Below are positions 17,258 through 25,580 of a stretch of 64,000 nt of DNA, one piece after another. The stretch is taken from positions 1 through 64,000 of the forward strand of contig DOTB01000003.1 of assembly GCA_003513845.1 (NCBI GenBank), in the 5' to 3' direction. The position numbers and the translations under genes are program-made. Origin of the DNA: Candidatus Atribacteria bacterium. Its GTDB lineage: Bacteria; Atribacterota; Phoenicimicrobiia; Phoenicimicrobiales; Phoenicimicrobiaceae. The notes beneath the pieces are model-generated. The model saw nothing but the letters and a program-made list of their open reading frames with translations. It did not search any database and was not told the DNA's origin. Each line of letters starts with the position of its first letter. Within the stretch, counting starts at the first letter, position 1.

Positions 17258-18490
17258 TTATTTTAAGCTATTGAATAAACTTAAATAATCTTTTAATAGA
17301 CGGGTAATTAAGAAATTTTTTCTAACATATTCTTTCCCTGAGATACCCATTTTATTAGCAATCTCTGGATTTTTCAAAAGATAGATAACTCTTTCAGCAC
17401 ATTCTGCAATATCACCAACCAAATATCCGGTACGTCGATTATCCACTTGTAAAGGAATTCCTCCTACATTTGCTGCTACTACAGGTTTTCCTTTCCATAA
17501 TGCTTCGGTAATCACCAATCCAAACCCTTCTCTTATAGACTTCTGGATAATTACATCAGAAGCTCTTTGAAAGGCGTTAACCTCTAAATTCCCTACTCCA
17601 TTTAAATTAGATAAAAGATGAATATCATAATCTTCTCCTGCATGTCGAGCAGTCTTTTCATAATATTTCCATCCTTCTGGATCATCGTGAGCCATAGAAG
17701 CGATAAGAACTAATTGTACATCTTTTATTTCTTTTTTCACAATCCTATACATATCGATAACTCCCAGAGGGTCTTTCCAGGGATCGAATCTGGAGACTTG
17801 GGTTATAATTGGCCTATTTACATCTACTTTATATTTTGCCACAATATCTTTAATCTCCTCCTGGCTTAAATCCAAATTCTTAGGGCTTAAGGGGTCGATA
17901 GCTGGGGGGATTATGGCTACCTTTTCCATTTTAAGGTCATCTTTTACATACTCTTTTAAAGTAAAAATAGCAGCATCATATTTTTCTATAAACGGCCTGA
18001 TAAATTGCCATACTTTTTCCTGTGCGTTTGTAGGGTCGATATGAAACCGCCAAATCCATTTCCCAACTTTTTTCTTACGATATTTCAATATCGCTACTGG
18101 TTGAGGATCATGGATTACCACAAAGTCATATTCCCCTTCGAACAATTTCTCATTTAGTCGATTATTTTTTAAAAATATTTCCTTCATCTTTTCAGTAAAA
18201 GGGACATCCATACCCTGTAAACCATTATGTATAGCCTTAGTTATATTAAAAAAATCATCAGAACCTTTTATAACTTGCCATTCAGCTTCAAGACCTACAT
18301 CTTTCATTAGAGGGACTAAGGTTGATAATATTTCTGCTACTCCTCCTCCAAAGGAAGTAGCATTTATATGTACTACCTTCTTCCCTTTCAGGGGTATAGC
18401 TAATTTTTTAATAGCTTCAACTTCTTCTTTTCCAATAATTTCGATATAATCCTTAAGGGATTTTCTCTCGGTTTCGACAATTTCTAACAT
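17258..18490 (-). CDS. treT: Trehalose synthase, glycosyltransferring type (TreT)
   Basis: The 410-residue GT4 enzyme resembles archaeal and thermophilic TreT, which reversibly makes trehalose from NDP-glucose and glucose. Signatures are HINATSFGGGVAEIL near 40, FVVIHDPQPVAILKY near 125, WIWRFHIDP near 145, the TQVSRFDPWKDPLGVI donor-site segment near 235, and the EX7E element EGFGLVITEA near 325. In Thermococcus and Thermotoga relatives treT sits beside a trehalose/maltose ABC transporter, and the same is seen here, which supports trehalose as a substrate of the neighbouring importer. About 230 nt separate it from the ROK gene. Confidence 0.9.
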   Translation of the reverse strand: MLEIVETERKSLKDYIEIIGKEEVEAIKKLAIPLKGKKVVHINATSFGGGVAEILSTLVPLMKDVGLEAEWQVIKGSDDFFNITKAIHNGLQGMDVPFTEKMKEIFLKNNRLNEKLFEGEYDFVVIHDPQPVAILKYRKKKVGKWIWRFHIDPTNAQEKVWQFIRPFIEKYDAAIFTLKEYVKDDLKMEKVAIIPPAIDPLSPKNLDLSQEEIKDIVAKYKVDVNRPIITQVSRFDPWKDPLGVIDMYRIVKKEIKDVQLVLIASMAHDDPEGWKYYEKTARHAGEDYDIHLLSNLNGVGNLEVNAFQRASDVIIQKSIREGFGLVITEALWKGKPVVAANVGGIPLQVDNRRTGYLVGDIAECAERVIYLLKNPEIANKMGISGKEYVRKNFLITRLLKDYLSLFNSLK

Positions 18491-18873
18491 ATTTTTACTC
18501 CTTTGTTTTGAAATTGATTATGTTTCACTTTGCTTGATGTATCGTGTATCTGTCATCCAGTATTAGTTACTCTGTTAGCCGACAAAATAGTATATTATAT
18601 AGTCGTTAGTATTTAGTTTATAGTATTTAGTAAGAAATCAAGTAGAAAACAATTAATAGACAGACGAAACGCCTGTCCTACCTCTTTATCCTGTTTCTTA
18701 TATCTTATAACTGGCCAACCGGGTAACTGGCAAACTGGCTAACTTTTTTATTACTCATTACTCATCACTATATCCTATTTACTATATATCATATTCCGAG
18801 ATACAATTAACGAGATACGATATACGAATTTTTCTTCTGTCTTCTTTTTTTACTATTCACTAACGACTATTCA
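18491..18873. repeat. Repeat-rich spacer upstream of treT
   Basis: No gene is visible. The stretch holds GTTAGCCGACAAAATAGTA near 18575-18595, similar to the MITE edge word GTTGACAAAATAGTAAGG. It also has GACAGACGAAACGCCTGTCCTACC near 18659-18683, CAACCGGGTAACTGGCAAACTGGC, and ATTACTCATTACTCATCAC plus ACTAACGACTATTCACTATTCAC words. Confidence 0.68.
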
Positions 18874-19527
18874 CTATTCACTAATTAAGAAAGCAATTGG
18901 ACATTTAGAACAAGCGGGATTTCTGCTGGTACATATAGTTTTGCCAAGCATTACAATCTGAGCGTGAAATTCATTAAATAATTTTACATCCTTATCTAAA
19001 TTCTGAACAAAAAATTCTTGAATCTGATGATAGGTAGTATCTTTCGGGATTAACTTATGACGAGAAAATATTCTTTTGGTATAAGCATCAACTACAAAAA
19101 ATGGTTTATTTCCTGCGTATAATAAAATACTATCTGCTGTTTCAGGTCCAATTCCTTTAATTTTTAATAATTTTCTTCTTAATTCCTCGCCATCATCTGA
19201 AAACATCTTTTTCTCAGACCCGCTATATTCTTTCATAAAGAAAGTTATAAAACTCTTTAATCTTTGGGCTTTAATATTATAGTAACCCGAAGGTTTTATC
19301 AAACGGGCTAATCCCTTCTGGTTTATTCGATAAAGTTTCTGGGGTTCTAATAAATTTTCTTTTTTTAAATTATTGATGGCTTTTTCCACATTACCCCAGG
19401 CAGTATTTTGAGTAAGAATCGCTCCTACCATTATCTCAAAAGGAGAATCTCCGGGCCACCAATTTAATGGCCCAAAATAATTATATAAACTTTTATAAAT
19501 TTTTAATAAAATATCTCTTTTTTGCAT
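18874..19527 (-). CDS. HhH-GPD DNA glycosylase, endonuclease III-like (MagIII-like variant)
   Basis: The 217-residue protein has the helix-hairpin-helix/GPD fold. LKIKGIGPETADSILLYAG near 120-138 is the hairpin and VVDAYTKRIFSR near 145-156 carries the catalytic Asp. The endonuclease III Lys of the GRKTA motif is Glu here (GPETA), as I recall for 3-methyladenine glycosylases of the MagIII group, so it is probably a monofunctional glycosylase without lyase activity. The iron-sulfur loop shows C-x6-C-x2-C but the fourth Cys position is Ile just before the stop. It removes damaged bases from DNA; the preferred base is uncertain. Repeat-rich spacers isolate it. Confidence 0.85.
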   Translation of the reverse strand: MQKRDILLKIYKSLYNYFGPLNWWPGDSPFEIMVGAILTQNTAWGNVEKAINNLKKENLLEPQKLYRINQKGLARLIKPSGYYNIKAQRLKSFITFFMKEYSGSEKKMFSDDGEELRRKLLKIKGIGPETADSILLYAGNKPFFVVDAYTKRIFSRHKLIPKDTTYHQIQEFFVQNLDKDVKLFNEFHAQIVMLGKTICTSRNPACSKCPIAFLISE

Positions 19528-19790
19528 CTTTTTTTAATGTTTAAAATTCACCGATGCACCAATTTGCCGATTCTCCAATTAAGACAGATTGCTCTGGGCA
19601 CGATACATCGTGCCCCTACAACACATTACTTATCTCGGGTAGACACAAGGTCTGCTCCTACACCTAGTTTTTATAAGAAACACGATAATTTTAATATACT
19701 GACCAATAAATTAATTGGTGCATTGGTAAATAGGTGAATTGGCTAATTGATATTCACTATATACTCGATACTTGATACCATATACTGTTC
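19528..19790. repeat. Repeat-bearing spacer
   Basis: Contains CACCAATTTGCCGATTCTCCAATT near 19558-19580, the hairpin GGGCACGATACATCGTGCCCCTACA at about 19596-19620, AATTGGTGCATTGGTAAATAGGTGAATTGG near 19712-19741, and ATATACTCGATACTTGATACC. No gene is seen. Confidence 0.68.
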
Positions 19791-20834
19791 TTAAAATTCT
19801 CCCTTAGGGGCATTTTCCAAAAATTTAACCATTAACTTGATAGAATTCTCAATATCTTCTTTATTGCACATCTCAACTACTGAATGAATATATCTAGTAG
19901 GAATAGAAACCGTGCAAACAGGGACTCCTGACTTACTTCTTTGTATTGCTCCAGCATCAGTTCCCCCTCCCAACAATATATCAGTCTGATATTTAATTTT
20001 ATTCTCTTCGGCTATATTTCTTAAAAAATCTACTAGTTTTTTATTAGAAATGGTATGGGAATCCATTAAAGATATTGCTGTTCCTCCCCCCAAATTAGTT
20101 ACCATCTCTTCTTCTTTTGTCCCAGGAAGATCTGAAGCTATAGTCACGTCAAGAGCAATGCCTGCATCAGGCTCAACAGAAAACGAAGAAACAATTGCCC
20201 CTCTAAGTCCTACTTCTTCCTGAACTGTGGCAACAGCGTATATATCGACCTCACAATCTTTAACTCGTTTTAAGGATTCAATCATTACATACACCCCAGC
20301 TCTATCATCAAGGGCTTTGGCAGTTATTATCTTATTATTGAACTCTTTAAAGTTCCTATCCAGAGTAACAAAATCACCTGGTTTAACTATCTTTGAAACT
20401 TCGTCCTTCTTTAATCCAACATCTATAAACAGATCTTTAATTTTTGGTACTTTCTTCCTCTCTTCTTCCTCTAAAATATGAATGGGTTTTGAACCAATGA
20501 CTCCTCCAATATCTTTTCTTCCATGTACTACTACTCTTTGAGCAATTAGAGTTTTAGGATCAAATCCCCCAACCGGCACAAACCTTAAAAAGCCTTCTTT
20601 GTCTATAAAACTTACCATAAAGCCAATTTCATCCATATGTGCTGCAATCATCACTTTTTTAGGAGACGACTTACCTGACATTTTTTTAGCTTTCTTCATA
20701 CCTATAACATTTCCTAATTTATCTACCTTCACTTCATCAGTTACTTTTTCTAATTCTTCCTTAATAACTTTTTGTATCCTCTCCTCATAGCCAGAAATTC
20801 CCGGTGTCTCACACAATTTCTTTAATAAATCCAA
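19791..20834 (-). CDS. M42-family metallo-aminopeptidase
   Basis: The 347-residue cytosolic enzyme belongs to M42 (glutamyl aminopeptidase / TET-type), which forms large dodecameric shells that trim peptides. Metal ligands are readable: His and Asp in MIAAHMDEIGFMV near residue 67, Asp in ITAKALDDRAGVYV near 180, Glu-Glu in TVQEEVGLRGA near 215, and Asp in GIALDVTIASD near 237. A late His (PTRYIHSVVEM, about 320) completes the site. It is the last gene of an eight-gene same-strand operon beginning with recD2. Confidence 0.93.
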   Translation of the reverse strand: MDLLKKLCETPGISGYEERIQKVIKEELEKVTDEVKVDKLGNVIGMKKAKKMSGKSSPKKVMIAAHMDEIGFMVSFIDKEGFLRFVPVGGFDPKTLIAQRVVVHGRKDIGGVIGSKPIHILEEEERKKVPKIKDLFIDVGLKKDEVSKIVKPGDFVTLDRNFKEFNNKIITAKALDDRAGVYVMIESLKRVKDCEVDIYAVATVQEEVGLRGAIVSSFSVEPDAGIALDVTIASDLPGTKEEEMVTNLGGGTAISLMDSHTISNKKLVDFLRNIAEENKIKYQTDILLGGGTDAGAIQRSKSGVPVCTVSIPTRYIHSVVEMCNKEDIENSIKLMVKFLENAPKGEF

Positions 20835-20875
20835 TTTTCTATTTCCTCCTTTTTTATTTTATAAATATAAATTTT

Positions 20876-21400
20876 TTATCTTAAATTTTTCCTTAAAATC
20901 AAAGGCAATATCCTCTCCATCAGCTCATCCCTATTTTTCAGATTTATTTTAAATATTATAACATCGTCTCTCTCTTTTATTTGAGAAGTAAATTTATCCC
21001 CTCCGATTCCAATAGTTGAAAGAACGGGCTTTTCAGAATTTAAACATTCTCTAACCTTTTCTTTAAATTTATCTGAAAAGATTTCCATCTTACCAATTTC
21101 ATCAATTATAATTAGATCATCAACTTTAAGGGCCTGGTCAAGAGATTTTACACCTATATTCTCCAAATCATAGATATTAACTCCATATCTTCCTACCCTT
21201 TTCGGTCCTTGTATGTTGATATGAGCCAAAACTCCCTCCTGGTGAGCAAGAGAAATGATTTTAAAACCAACTCGATTGCCACTTTCTTTTATTTCTTCGG
21301 TATAAAATCCTCCTACTCTTAACTTTAACTCTTTTAATATTTTCTTTATCAAGGTAGTCTTACCTACTCCGGGAGGACCACAAATTAGAATGTTTTTCAT
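20876..21400 (-). CDS. THEP1-type nucleoside-triphosphatase
   Basis: The 174-residue protein is a small P-loop ATPase/GTPase of the THEP1 (DUF265) family. Walker A is GPPGVGKTTLIKK at residues 8-20, VGGFYTEEI follows near 32, and the Walker B-like LIIIDEIGKMEIFS lies near 95-108. Characterised relatives hydrolyse several NTPs slowly; the physiological role is unknown. It sits between the HIT and M42 peptidase genes in the recD2 operon. Confidence 0.92.
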   Translation of the reverse strand: MKNILICGPPGVGKTTLIKKILKELKLRVGGFYTEEIKESGNRVGFKIISLAHQEGVLAHINIQGPKRVGRYGVNIYDLENIGVKSLDQALKVDDLIIIDEIGKMEIFSDKFKEKVRECLNSEKPVLSTIGIGGDKFTSQIKERDDVIIFKINLKNRDELMERILPLILRKNLR

Positions 21401-21456
21401 AAATCACTACTTCTTTGTTATAGAACAACCTGCAAACTAAAATTATTTTTGTTTTT

Positions 21457-21960
21457 CTAATCTAATAATTCATGAGTATGTTTTTTATACTCGTTTTTTA
21501 ACTTTTGCATAGTATCTTTAGGCTCTTCTACAATTACTTTCGAACCACTCAGCACATCAATAAAGCTTAGTTCATTTTCATAGCGAGGTACAATGTGAAG
21601 ATGCAAATGTTCAATGCTTGCCCCGCTCCCTTTGCCTAAATTGTATCCAATATTAAATCCATGAGGTTGATAGATATTTTTCAGAATTTTTAAGGATACT
21701 ACAGTTAACTTATGTAATTCTTCAACTTCAGAAAGTGATAATTTTTCAATTTCTTCAATGTGTTGATAGGGGAATATCATCAGGTGCCCTGGGTTATAAG
21801 GATAAAGATTAACGGCTATAATAAAACTTTTACTCCTAAATACTTCTAAATTTGTTACTTTAGGGTCAGCCTTTACAATTGAACATAAAATACACTCAAC
21901 TTTTGGTCTTTTGCCTCTAACATATTCTCCCTTTGAAGGAACAAATATATTTTTCCTCAT
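21457..21960 (-). CDS. HIT-family hydrolase/phosphorylase
   Basis: The 167-residue protein contains the histidine triad HLHLHIVPR near residues 108-117 and the preceding NLGKGSGASIEHLH. An N-terminal CILCSIV pair near 24-27 probably belongs to a zinc site, as in several bacterial HIT proteins. Such enzymes cleave dinucleoside polyphosphates or nucleotide phosphoramidates. The order C-x-x-C then triad fits the Fhit/AP4A-type branch. The start at 21960 lies just inside a palindromic spacer (21972-22008). Confidence 0.9.
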   Translation of the reverse strand: MRKNIFVPSKGEYVRGKRPKVECILCSIVKADPKVTNLEVFRSKSFIIAVNLYPYNPGHLMIFPYQHIEEIEKLSLSEVEELHKLTVVSLKILKNIYQPHGFNIGYNLGKGSGASIEHLHLHIVPRYENELSFIDVLSGSKVIVEEPKDTMQKLKNEYKKHTHELLD

Positions 21961-21971
21961 AATATTCTCCT

Positions 21972-22008
21972 AATGTAAAATTTAGTGCCAGGCACCTTTT
22001 TTTACATT
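21972..22008. repeat. GTGCCAGGCAC palindrome, copy 1
   Basis: AATGTAAAA, then AGTGCCAGGCACC, then TTTTACATT form a near-perfect inverted repeat in the VanZ/HIT junction. The same core with longer arms is found before lexA at 60442-60484. Here the left part of the palindrome encodes the last residues and stop of the VanZ protein (VKKGAWH). Confidence 0.72.
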
Positions 22009-22356
22009 TATTCTATAAACCAGGATAAGACAGGTGATTATGCCTAAAATATTGGCTATAATATCCCCTATAGAAAATTCTCTTTCGGGTACAAAATATT
22101 GGTAAATTTCGTTAAATATGCTATAAGAAATAGAAAATATTAAAGATAAACGGTAATGAATAAATTTTAACAAAAGTATTTTATCACTTAAAGCTGCCAA
22201 ACAGAGAAATGCATGGATAGCGTAAGTAAAAAAATGTATTACTTTATCTTGCCCGTAAAAAAGCTGCTCTATTCCAACTTCTGGTCGGGAAGAAAAGATA
22301 AAAATCACAATGGAATAAACGATTAGCAGTGCCCAGAGAAATATTTTTCTTCTCAA
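21982..22356 (-). CDS. VanZ-family membrane protein
   Basis: The 124-residue protein has four hydrophobic segments and the VanZ-like signatures SRPEVGIEQLFYGQDKVIHF near residues 23-42 and YSIFNEIYQYFVPEREFSIGDIIANILG near 77-104, where conserved Glu/Arg/Asp residues cluster. VanZ proteins modify resistance to teicoplanin or lipoglycopeptides in some species; the general role is unknown. The C-terminal seven residues come from a dispersed palindrome, so the ancestral end was probably replaced. Confidence 0.85.
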   Translation of the reverse strand: MRRKIFLWALLIVYSIVIFIFSSRPEVGIEQLFYGQDKVIHFFTYAIHAFLCLAALSDKILLLKFIHYRLSLIFSISYSIFNEIYQYFVPEREFSIGDIIANILGIITCLILVYRINVKKGAWH

Positions 22357-22380
22357 AATACCACCTAACTTTAAAAATAT

Positions 22381-23532
22381 CTATTTTTTAAATAGAATTT
22401 CTTCTGCAGCTCCAATTCCTGAACCTAATTTAAAATTGTAATTAAATTCAGATAAAGTCCTTTCAATAATGCTCAAGGTAGCTACTACTTCATTCTCTGT
22501 GATATTGCCCATATGCCCTAAACGGAAAATTTTGCCTGCTAATACTCCTTTGCCAGCAGATACCAAGACACCATTTTGAAATAATCTTTCTCTGAAAGAT
22601 AAATCTTCAATTCCAAAAGGATATACAACAGTTGATACTGTGTTGGCTCTATGTTCCTTGGAAGGGAGTATACCAAATCCTAATTCTTCTAAACCTGTTT
22701 GGAAAGCCAGGGCAAACCGTCTATGTCTTTTAAATCTTTCTTCTAAACCCTCTTTTAATATGATTTTAAGACCTTGGTGAAGAGCATTCACCATATTTAC
22801 AGCATGAGTAGCAAAGTAACCACTGGCCGGGTCGCGCATAATAGACAACCATCGATTAATATCCATATAATAAGCAGAAATTTTCCCTAAACTATTTCTT
22901 CTTTCTAAAGCTTTTTCGCTGAATATTAAATTTGCTAATCCAGGAGGTACGCCAAATGCCTTTTGATTACCGGCAAAAAGAATATCAATCCCCCAATCAT
23001 CCATCCTCTCTTCAATTCCCCCAGTAGCACAAACACCATCTACAATAAACAAAGTTTCAGGAAATTCTTTTACTACCTCACTCACTTCTTTTAGGGGAGC
23101 ACAGACTCCGGTAGAAGTGTCTACATGAGTTAAAGTTATAGCAGAAAATTTTTTCTCCTTTAGTTTTTGGGCTATTTTTTCGACCTCAACAATCTTGCCC
23201 CACTCAGAAGCTAAAACTTCTACCTCAAAACCATAACTCTGAGCAATTTCCACAAATCTATCCCCAAAATAACCATGGGAAACAACCAGTAAACGATCAC
23301 CCTTTTTTAAAGAATTAACCAGAGCTGTCTCCATTGCTAATGTTCCGGTACCAGGAATAGTAAAAGGTTGACCCTTTTCAGTCATAACAATAGTTTTTAA
23401 ATCCTTTAGAGTTTCTTTCAAAGTTCCCACTAATTGTGGATCTAAATGAGAAACTGTTTCTTTGCTCAAAGCATCTAAAATAGACTGTTCTACTGGAGTA
23501 GGTCCAGGAATCATCATTATTTTTTTACCCAT
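22381..23532 (-). CDS. Class V aminotransferase (serine/alanine--glyoxylate aminotransferase-like)
   Basis: The 383-residue PLP enzyme begins MIPGPTPVEQSILDAL, the standard opening of the serine-pyruvate/alanine-glyoxylate group. The cofactor Asp is in LFIVDGVCATGG near 167 and the Schiff-base Lys in LFAGNQKAFGVPPG near 186-199. An Arg in IFRLGHMGNITENE near 338 should bind the substrate carboxylate. It follows comB by 63 nt in the operon. Whether it acts on serine, alanine or a sulfonated amino acid is not clear from sequence. Confidence 0.9.
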   Translation of the reverse strand: MGKKIMMIPGPTPVEQSILDALSKETVSHLDPQLVGTLKETLKDLKTIVMTEKGQPFTIPGTGTLAMETALVNSLKKGDRLLVVSHGYFGDRFVEIAQSYGFEVEVLASEWGKIVEVEKIAQKLKEKKFSAITLTHVDTSTGVCAPLKEVSEVVKEFPETLFIVDGVCATGGIEERMDDWGIDILFAGNQKAFGVPPGLANLIFSEKALERRNSLGKISAYYMDINRWLSIMRDPASGYFATHAVNMVNALHQGLKIILKEGLEERFKRHRRFALAFQTGLEELGFGILPSKEHRANTVSTVVYPFGIEDLSFRERLFQNGVLVSAGKGVLAGKIFRLGHMGNITENEVVATLSIIERTLSEFNYNFKLGSGIGAAEEILFKK

Positions 23533-23595
23533 AATTAAATCTCCTTTTATTTTTATTTTTTAAAGATTAAAAACCTATTTCTTCTTTATCTTATC

Positions 23596-24327
23596 TCATT
23601 TCTTTATATTAGATATTATACCATCTTTAAATACAGGAACAATATTAAAAATATTTGTTTGAGAACAGAACTCTAAATCTTTTCCTAATCCGATACTCTC
23701 TAAATACCTGCCATGATAACATTTTTGCAACAGCTCTAAAATATTATTGCCAAACTTTTCATAGAGTAATTGAGCTGTTATGTTACTATCTACTTCCCAA
23801 GTATTGGGAGGGAAAATATCTCTTAGAGAATTTACCAATATACCAGCACAAACAGAATCTTCTAAAGAAAAGCAACCTTCTCTCCCTGCACAAACCAGTA
23901 TCACATCACCAGGAAAATTAGAACAATAATTTGAGGTCGCCTGCAAATTTAAAAAACTCCCAATAATTATTTGGTAAGCACCTTTAACCATCTCCAAAGT
24001 CTTTACACCATTAGTCGTAGAAAAAATAATTATTCTATCTTTAACGATTTCTTTCTCATATTCTCTAGGTGAATTCCCTAAATTAAATCCCCTAATTTTT
24101 TTACCTTTCCTTTCTCCTCCCAGTAAAACTTTTTCTTTGGTAAATTCGCGTGCCTTTTTTTCAGCCTGCTCAGGGGAAAAAATAGGAATAAAACCGACGC
24201 ATCCATTAGCTAAAGCAGTTACTATGGTACTGGAAGCTCTTAAAACATCTATAACTACCACTAATTTATCGGTTAATCTCCTATCTTTTATCTCCTCTGG
24301 AGTAAATACAACTTCTAAATTTTTCAT
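23596..24327 (-). CDS. comB: 2-phosphosulfolactate phosphatase family protein (ComB)
   Basis: The 243-residue protein matches the ComB family: VVVIDVLRASSTIVTALANG near residues 22-41, LLGGERKGKKIRGFNLGNSP near 69-88, IIFSTTNGVKTLE near 99, and ILVCAGREGCFSLEDSVCAG near 140-159. ComB dephosphorylates 2-phosphosulfolactate in coenzyme M synthesis. Many bacteria without coenzyme M carry relatives, so sulfolactate formation or another phosphatase role is possible. No ComA or ComC gene is seen nearby. Confidence 0.9.
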   Translation of the reverse strand: MKNLEVVFTPEEIKDRRLTDKLVVVIDVLRASSTIVTALANGCVGFIPIFSPEQAEKKAREFTKEKVLLGGERKGKKIRGFNLGNSPREYEKEIVKDRIIIFSTTNGVKTLEMVKGAYQIIIGSFLNLQATSNYCSNFPGDVILVCAGREGCFSLEDSVCAGILVNSLRDIFPPNTWEVDSNITAQLLYEKFGNNILELLQKCYHGRYLESIGLGKDLEFCSQTNIFNIVPVFKDGIISNIKK

Positions 24328-24356
24328 CTTACTTATAAAGGTCTCCTAAATTTAAT

Positions 24357-25565
24357 CTATGCTCCGTATTTCTGCAATTTTAAAGCATTTGCCAGCATTA
24401 AAGGAAGTGCCTCTACAGCTGCGAATCTTCCCAATCCTCCTTTAACACATTCGTTTTCATTAAATTGCTTCACCTCATCAACCCTGATATACTTAGAAAA
24501 CAACATAAAAGGATTGGGATGCCAACTATGCCCCTTTAATAAGGCCGGCGTAGAATGATCTCCTGTAACTACTAAAACATCTGGTTTTAAATTAATTATT
24601 TCAGGAATAAATTTATCTACTTCTTCAATTACCTTCACCTTTTCTTCAAACTTTCCATCCTCCCCATAGCTATCCGTCTTTTTTATATGAACATAAAAGA
24701 AATCAAATTTTTCATAATTTTTCTTCAATGTTTCAAATTCTTCTTCGATTGTTTCGCCTGTTTCTAATATTTCCATACCCACCAATTTAGCCAATCCTTT
24801 ATACATAGGATAAGTAGCTATGGCAGCTGGAGTTAATTTAAATAATTCATTCATAGTGGGTAGACCTGGGTGTTTGGCAAATCCCCTTAATAAAACAGTA
24901 TTAGCAGGATAATGTTCTTTTAATATTTCAGTAGCTTTATTAATAAATTCATTTACTACCTCAGCAGTTTTTTTAGCACCTTGATGTAAAGGTTCGGCAA
25001 ATTTTATTCTTTTTCCTACTGCCTGAGGGTCTGCATCAGAAAGACCCTCTTCTAAATCTTTTCCTCGGAATACCACCACAAATCGATGTTCCTTCCCTGG
25101 GGTAATTATTACCTTAACTTCTCTTATCTGCTTAATCTTATCTTGCATAATTCTGCATATTTTTTTATTTACCTCAGTTGCAATTCTCCCTGCTCGACGG
25201 TCGGTTATTATACCCTCCTCATTTAAAGTGGCAAAATTACCCCTGCAGGCTAAATCGTAGGGGGTAAGTTCCATTCCTACTCCTAAAGCCTCTAAAACTC
25301 CTCTCCCAATTTGGTATTTAAGCGGGTCATATCCAAATAAAGCAAGGTGAGCTGGCCCACTACCCGGGGTAATTCCTCGAGATACAGGATCAGTTAACCC
25401 ACAAATAGCTTGAGAAGCTAATCTGTCTAAATTAGGAATCGAGGCTGTTTCTAACACCGTCTGATTATTCTTCGAGGGGATATCACCAATTCCATCTGCC
25501 ACTACAAGAACAATTTTTGATTCAGTCTTAATGGCCAATGATTTCATAATGTCTTCATTTACCAT
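24357..25565 (-). CDS. apgM: Cofactor-independent phosphoglycerate mutase, archaeal type (ApgM)
   Basis: The 402-residue enzyme interconverts 3- and 2-phosphoglycerate and belongs to the alkaline-phosphatase superfamily. The first metal/serine region is VLVVADGIGD (about 18-27) with GITPGSGPAHLALFGYDP near 64-81 containing the phosphorylated Ser. The C-terminal metal site is VVTGDHSTPALLKGHSWHPNP near 335-355. A start ten residues downstream at the second Met is possible, but GGAGAG precedes the first. It lies 15 nt after recD2. Confidence 0.93.
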   Translation of the reverse strand: MVNEDIMKSLAIKTESKIVLVVADGIGDIPSKNNQTVLETASIPNLDRLASQAICGLTDPVSRGITPGSGPAHLALFGYDPLKYQIGRGVLEALGVGMELTPYDLACRGNFATLNEEGIITDRRAGRIATEVNKKICRIMQDKIKQIREVKVIITPGKEHRFVVVFRGKDLEEGLSDADPQAVGKRIKFAEPLHQGAKKTAEVVNEFINKATEILKEHYPANTVLLRGFAKHPGLPTMNELFKLTPAAIATYPMYKGLAKLVGMEILETGETIEEEFETLKKNYEKFDFFYVHIKKTDSYGEDGKFEEKVKVIEEVDKFIPEIINLKPDVLVVTGDHSTPALLKGHSWHPNPFMLFSKYIRVDEVKQFNENECVKGGLGRFAAVEALPLMLANALKLQKYGA

Positions 25566-25580
25566 AATTTTTATCTCTCC

